Shown: one piece after another, positions 39,390 through 42,189 of the stretch
Numbering within the stretch: the stretch's first letter is position 1
How the letters are laid out: every line of letters starts with the position of its first letter
Origin: an uncultured Peptococcaceae bacterium
GTDB taxonomy: Bacteria; Bacillota; Dehalobacteriia; UBA4068; UBA4997
Assembly (NCBI GenBank): GCA_947625705.1
Contig: CANQPG010000009.1
Coordinates: 1-42,189 of the forward strand
Length of the DNA stretch: 42,189 nt
Reading direction: 5' to 3'
Program-made: the position numbers and the translations under genes
Notes under the pieces: model-generated
Told to the model about the DNA's origin: nothing
What the model saw: the letters and a program-made list of their open reading frames with translations, nothing else
Databases searched by the model: none

Positions 39390-40556
39390 TTACATGCTGG
39401 CTTTTAATATGCCGATGATCTCGTCTTTGGTCAGCACCTTATAGCCGCCGTCCATAATGAAAGAGCCCTGGGCGATCCCCTCCAGCATATCCTCGGTTAC
39501 GCCAAGCTCGCTGATGTTCATGACCAGACCGATCTCCCGCATCCAGGCTTCCATACGATCCAGCCCCTCGGCGGCGATTTGCTCGTCGGTTTTGCCGGCC
39601 GGGTCAACGTCCCAAACATTCACGGCAAACCGCTTGAATTTGGCCAGGCCGTAAGGGCAGATATGGCGGTAATAAGCCATGGAGACGGCGGAAAGGGTCA
39701 TGCCGTGAGTGGCGTCGGTATAAGCGCCGATAGACTGACCGATCATATGCACCATCCAGTCGGTGGTTTTGCCCATGGCCACCAACGTGTTGAGCGCCCA
39801 TGTCGCCGTCCACATGATATTGCTGCGGGCGGCATAATCCCGGGGATCTTTGACGGCAATGCGGGCGCTGTGGATAAGGGAGCGCAGCAAGCCCTCGCTG
39901 ATATAATCGGAAGTGTTGTCGTCATCGCCGGAGAAATACTGCTCGGTAATGTGGTTCATGATATCGTAAATACCGGCGATCATCTGGTATTGCGGCAGCG
40001 TGTAGGTGAACACCGGGTTCAACACGGCGAATTTGGGGAACACGTTGGAGCCGAACACATGGCCGATCTTCAGCTTGCTGGCGTGGTTGGTGATGACCGC
40101 GCCGCCGTTCATTTCCGAACCCGTGCCTACCATGGTCAGCACACAGCCCACCGGAATGATCTTATTGTCCACGTCCTCCATGCGCAGGTAATACTTATCC
40201 CAGGGGTCTTCCTCGCAGTAGGCCGAAACCGAGACCGCCTTGGCATAATCGCAGACCGAGCCGCCGCCGACGGCCAAAATCAAATCGACTTCGTTTTGGC
40301 GGGCGATTTGACAGCCCTCGTAAAGTTTCTCCACGGTGGGGTTGGGCATAACGCCGGGATCTTCCAGAACCGTTTTGCCGTTGGCCTGCAAGATGGCCAT
40401 GACCTGATCGTAGATGCCGTTTTGCTTGATGGAACCGCCGCCGTAGGCCAGCATGACTTTGGCGCCGTATTTGGGCAGCTCCTCGTTCAGAAAGCGCAGC
40501 GAATCCTCGCCGAAATACAGTTTGGTGGGGTTGCAGTACGAAAAATTACCTAACAT
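39390..40556 (-). CDS. iron-containing alcohol dehydrogenase, butanol dehydrogenase type
   Basis: The 388-aa enzyme belongs to group III metal-dependent alcohol dehydrogenases (YqhD/BdhA-like), reducing aldehydes with NAD(P)H. The nucleotide-binding GGGS motif is in ILAVGGGSVCDYAK. Metal ligands are Asp and His in GIYDIMNHITEQYF and the two His of HMIGQSIGAYTDATHG. The start KLYFGEDSLRFLNEEL is typical. GGGS (not the usual GGGSxxD spacing change) suggests NADPH preference only weakly. AAGGAGG precedes the ATG, and TTGGCT-18-TATAAT lies upstream. It probably serves fermentation or aldehyde removal. Confidence 0.94.
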   Translation of the reverse strand: MLGNFSYCNPTKLYFGEDSLRFLNEELPKYGAKVMLAYGGGSIKQNGIYDQVMAILQANGKTVLEDPGVMPNPTVEKLYEGCQIARQNEVDLILAVGGGSVCDYAKAVSVSAYCEEDPWDKYYLRMEDVDNKIIPVGCVLTMVGTGSEMNGGAVITNHASKLKIGHVFGSNVFPKFAVLNPVFTYTLPQYQMIAGIYDIMNHITEQYFSGDDDNTSDYISEGLLRSLIHSARIAVKDPRDYAARSNIMWTATWALNTLVAMGKTTDWMVHMIGQSIGAYTDATHGMTLSAVSMAYYRHICPYGLAKFKRFAVNVWDVDPAGKTDEQIAAEGLDRMEAWMREIGLVMNISELGVTEDMLEGIAQGSFIMDGGYKVLTKDEIIGILKASM

Positions 40557-40599
40557 TGTTTTGCCTCCTTACATTAAAATAGCTTAAAACCGCACTTAT

Positions 40600-40629
40600 A
40601 TTATAAATCGCCCGGCATTATATAGCCAA
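40600..40629 (-). promoter_or_regulatory. promoter of the alcohol dehydrogenase gene
   Basis: Minus-strand TTGGCT and TATAAT with 18 bases between. From here to 41074 no gene is supported; a GC-rich hairpin (CTCCCGGCC / GGTCGGGAG, about 40771-40802) has a T-rich exit on minus. Confidence 0.65.
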
Positions 40630-41074
40630 TACTTAGTTGTTATGGCGTGCAATGCCCGGAAAGCATTTGCTCCATTTGCGCCGGCCGGCGGCTTCAGGTG
40701 GGCTGGGTGATATGCAGTACCGCGGCGGCCCGGCAGCTGGCTGTAACTCATCTGCTGCGGGTATAATAAAACAGAAACTCCCGGCCGGCTGCGGTCGGGA
40801 GCTTCTGCATATTAAAGAAGTGCTGAAGATAGATGCAACGTCAGAAACAGCGTACCCGGCGGCAAGCGGGGGTCGTTTGCTTTATTGCCGCAATAAGCTG
40901 CAAATATTATAACAAATTCCGCCGGGCTTGGGGCGTCATGTGCAAATTTCCCGCATTTTTGCGTCAAATTGTCCGGTATGGCGGAAAACGCGTTGGGATA
41001 AGCCAAAACGCCAGCCGATAATATTGACATTTGGGGGTACAATAGTTTTATCTTGTGAAGCGGAGGGCTTGCAA

Positions 41075-41920
41075 ATGAAACGATATAAATGTATCCACAC
41101 GGCGATTGCCGACTATGCCGATGAGCTTAAGGCCGAGGGGCGCGCGCCCGGTACGGTGGCGAAATACCGGCGCGATACCTGCGCCTTTGCCGCCTGGCTG
41201 GCGGAGCGGGAGGTGAGCCGGCAGGCGGTGAACGAATGGAAAGAGGAGCTTTTGGCGGGAAACTATCGGCCGGCCACCATCAACGGCATGCTGGCCGCGC
41301 TGAACGGGCTGCTGCGTTTTATGGGGCGGGAGGATTGCCGCGTCAAATTTTTGAAGGTGCAGCGGCGGCTGTTCCGGGAAGCCGGGCGGGAGCTGACCAA
41401 GGACGATTACGACGCGCTGATAACCACGGCCAAGGAGCGCGGTCAGGAGCGCCTTGGCCTGGTGATGGAAACCATCTGCGGCACGGGGATCCGCGTTTCC
41501 GAGCTGCGCTATATCACGGTGGAGGCGGCGCGGCGCGGGCGGACGGAGATATCCCTGAAAGGCAAGATACGCACCATAATACTGCCGGGGAAGCTCTGCC
41601 GCAAGCTGCTGAAATATGCCAAAAAACAAAAAACCGCTTCCGGTGAGATATTCCTCACCAGAAACGGCAAACCGCTTTCCCGCCGCCAGATCTGGGCGGA
41701 GATGAAAGCATTGTGCAAACACGCCGGGGTGGAGCCGGGCAAGGTGTTCCCGCACAATCTGCGGCACTTGTTCGCCACGGCGTTTTACCGCGCTTCCCGG
41801 GACATTGCCAAGCTGGCCGACGTCCTTGGACATTCCAGCATTGAAACCACGCGTATCTACCTTTTGACCTCCGGCGCGGAGCACCAACGGAGGCTGGACA
41901 GCCTTGGTTTGATCTCATAG
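41075..41920 (+). CDS. XerC/D-like tyrosine recombinase
   Basis: The 281-aa protein has an N-terminal SAM-like core-binding domain (about 8-90, YADELKAEGRAPGTVAKYRR) and a catalytic domain. Arg is in CGTGIRVSELRYIT, His and Arg in FPHNLRHLFATAF, His in LGHSSIETT, and the nucleophilic Tyr in TRIYLLTS. It lacks an arm-binding domain, so it resembles chromosomal Xer-type or small resolvase-like integrases rather than the Tn916 type. ATG 41075 has GGAGGG 8 bases upstream; the frame runs back to 40928 without a good start. Its recombination site is not visible. It may belong to a mobile unit with the next gene. Confidence 0.9.
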   Translation: MKRYKCIHTAIADYADELKAEGRAPGTVAKYRRDTCAFAAWLAEREVSRQAVNEWKEELLAGNYRPATINGMLAALNGLLRFMGREDCRVKFLKVQRRLFREAGRELTKDDYDALITTAKERGQERLGLVMETICGTGIRVSELRYITVEAARRGRTEISLKGKIRTIILPGKLCRKLLKYAKKQKTASGEIFLTRNGKPLSRRQIWAEMKALCKHAGVEPGKVFPHNLRHLFATAFYRASRDIAKLADVLGHSSIETTRIYLLTSGAEHQRRLDSLGLIS

Positions 41921-41991
41921 GACAAAATTCATATTTTGTCTATATTCCCGCAAGCGCCGGGGCGACCGACCAAGAAAAGCGGTGATCAGTG

Positions 41992-42189
41992 ATGAAAAAA
42001 AGCTTGGCTGAATATTGTGAGGAGAGGGGCATGCAGAAGCTGCTGCGGGAATGGCACCCAACGCTGAACGGGGCGCTTTCGCCGCAGCAGATATCCTATG
42101 GCAGCCGCCAAAAGGTCTGGTGGCGCTGTGAGCATGGGCACGTCTGGCAGGCCGTGGTGTTCAACCGCACCGGCGCCGACAGCGGCTGC
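41992..42189 (+). CDS. zinc-ribbon (DUF4379-like) protein, 5' part
   Basis: Only the first 66 codons are in the window. The frame starts at ATG 41992 with MKKSLAEYCEERGMQKLLRE and contains WHPTLNGALSPQQISYGSRQ followed by VWWRCEHGHVWQAVVFNRT. That is the WxC..GHxW repeat pattern of the treble-clef DUF4379 family, proteins often linked to mobile elements and restriction-type endonucleases. The end is missing, so any nuclease domain cannot be seen. It lies 71 bases after the recombinase gene. Confidence 0.85.
   Translation, partial: MKKSLAEYCEERGMQKLLREWHPTLNGALSPQQISYGSRQKVWWRCEHGHVWQAVVFNRTGADSGC

Noticed and set aside
40637-40912. Plus-strand frame of 91 codons before the Xer-like gene
   Set aside because: No ribosome site, spans a GC-rich hairpin, and has no recognisable pattern.

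Overview
The window looks like a chromosome segment of a fairly GC-rich, endospore-forming member of the Bacillota, probably Clostridia. It carries a complete spoIIIAA-AH cluster, then Asp23/AmaP/DUF2273 and nusB. It also has efp, a clostridial CD1247-like protein, SLH and BspA-type surface proteins, strong AGGAGG ribosome-binding sites and several GTG/TTG starts. The species cannot be named from the sequence alone.

Layout. (1) 1-2200, minus strand: a phage early/recombination module (HTH protein, membrane protein, two small proteins, Gp157-like, Rad52-like annealing protein cut by the window edge). It ends abruptly at a hairpin beside the efp promoter. (2) 2230-4630: efp, an acidic CD1247-like protein, then on the minus strand a Fur/PerR-like regulator and a QueD-like protein that probably form one operon behind a palindromic operator. 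(3) 4690-12230: spoIIIAA-AB-AC-AD-AE-AF-AG-AH, Asp23, amaP, a DUF2273 protein and nusB, all plus strand. (4) 12240-14740: threonine ammonia-lyase and a lipoprotein, minus strand, each with a clear sigma-A-type promoter.

(5) 14788-31210: a tRNA-Val(GAC) gene whose 3' 56 bases recur perfectly at 31155-31210. These repeats bound an integrative element of about 16.35 kb. It has a Tn916-type integrase and an Xis-like protein at the tRNA end, a HUH rolling-circle Rep, and a 22-bp iteron field. No relaxase or conjugation gene is visible. Its cargo includes a HipA-like kinase with a 54-aa partner, a RelA/SpoT-domain alarmone synthetase, an LRR protein and SLH protein operon facing a divergent XRE regulator, a Fic AMPylase, a DUF4145-like protein and several small unknowns. 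This reads as a mobile stress/defence and surface-protein island.

(6) 31211-32500: debris of an older element, including a C-terminal integrase fragment and a possible immunity-like protein. (7) 32531-38024: a very large secreted surface protein gene (beta-helix, BspA LRRs, InlB-type repeats, copper-amine-oxidase-like C-terminus) broken by two frameshifts, one at a TA dinucleotide run. (8) 38345-42189: a DUF3737 protein, an iron-containing alcohol dehydrogenase, a XerC/D-like recombinase and the start of a zinc-ribbon protein.

The most unusual material is the tRNA-Val element: its replication region, its packed cargo of nucleotide- and kinase-based effectors, its duplicated promoter cassette, and the regulated surface-protein pair.
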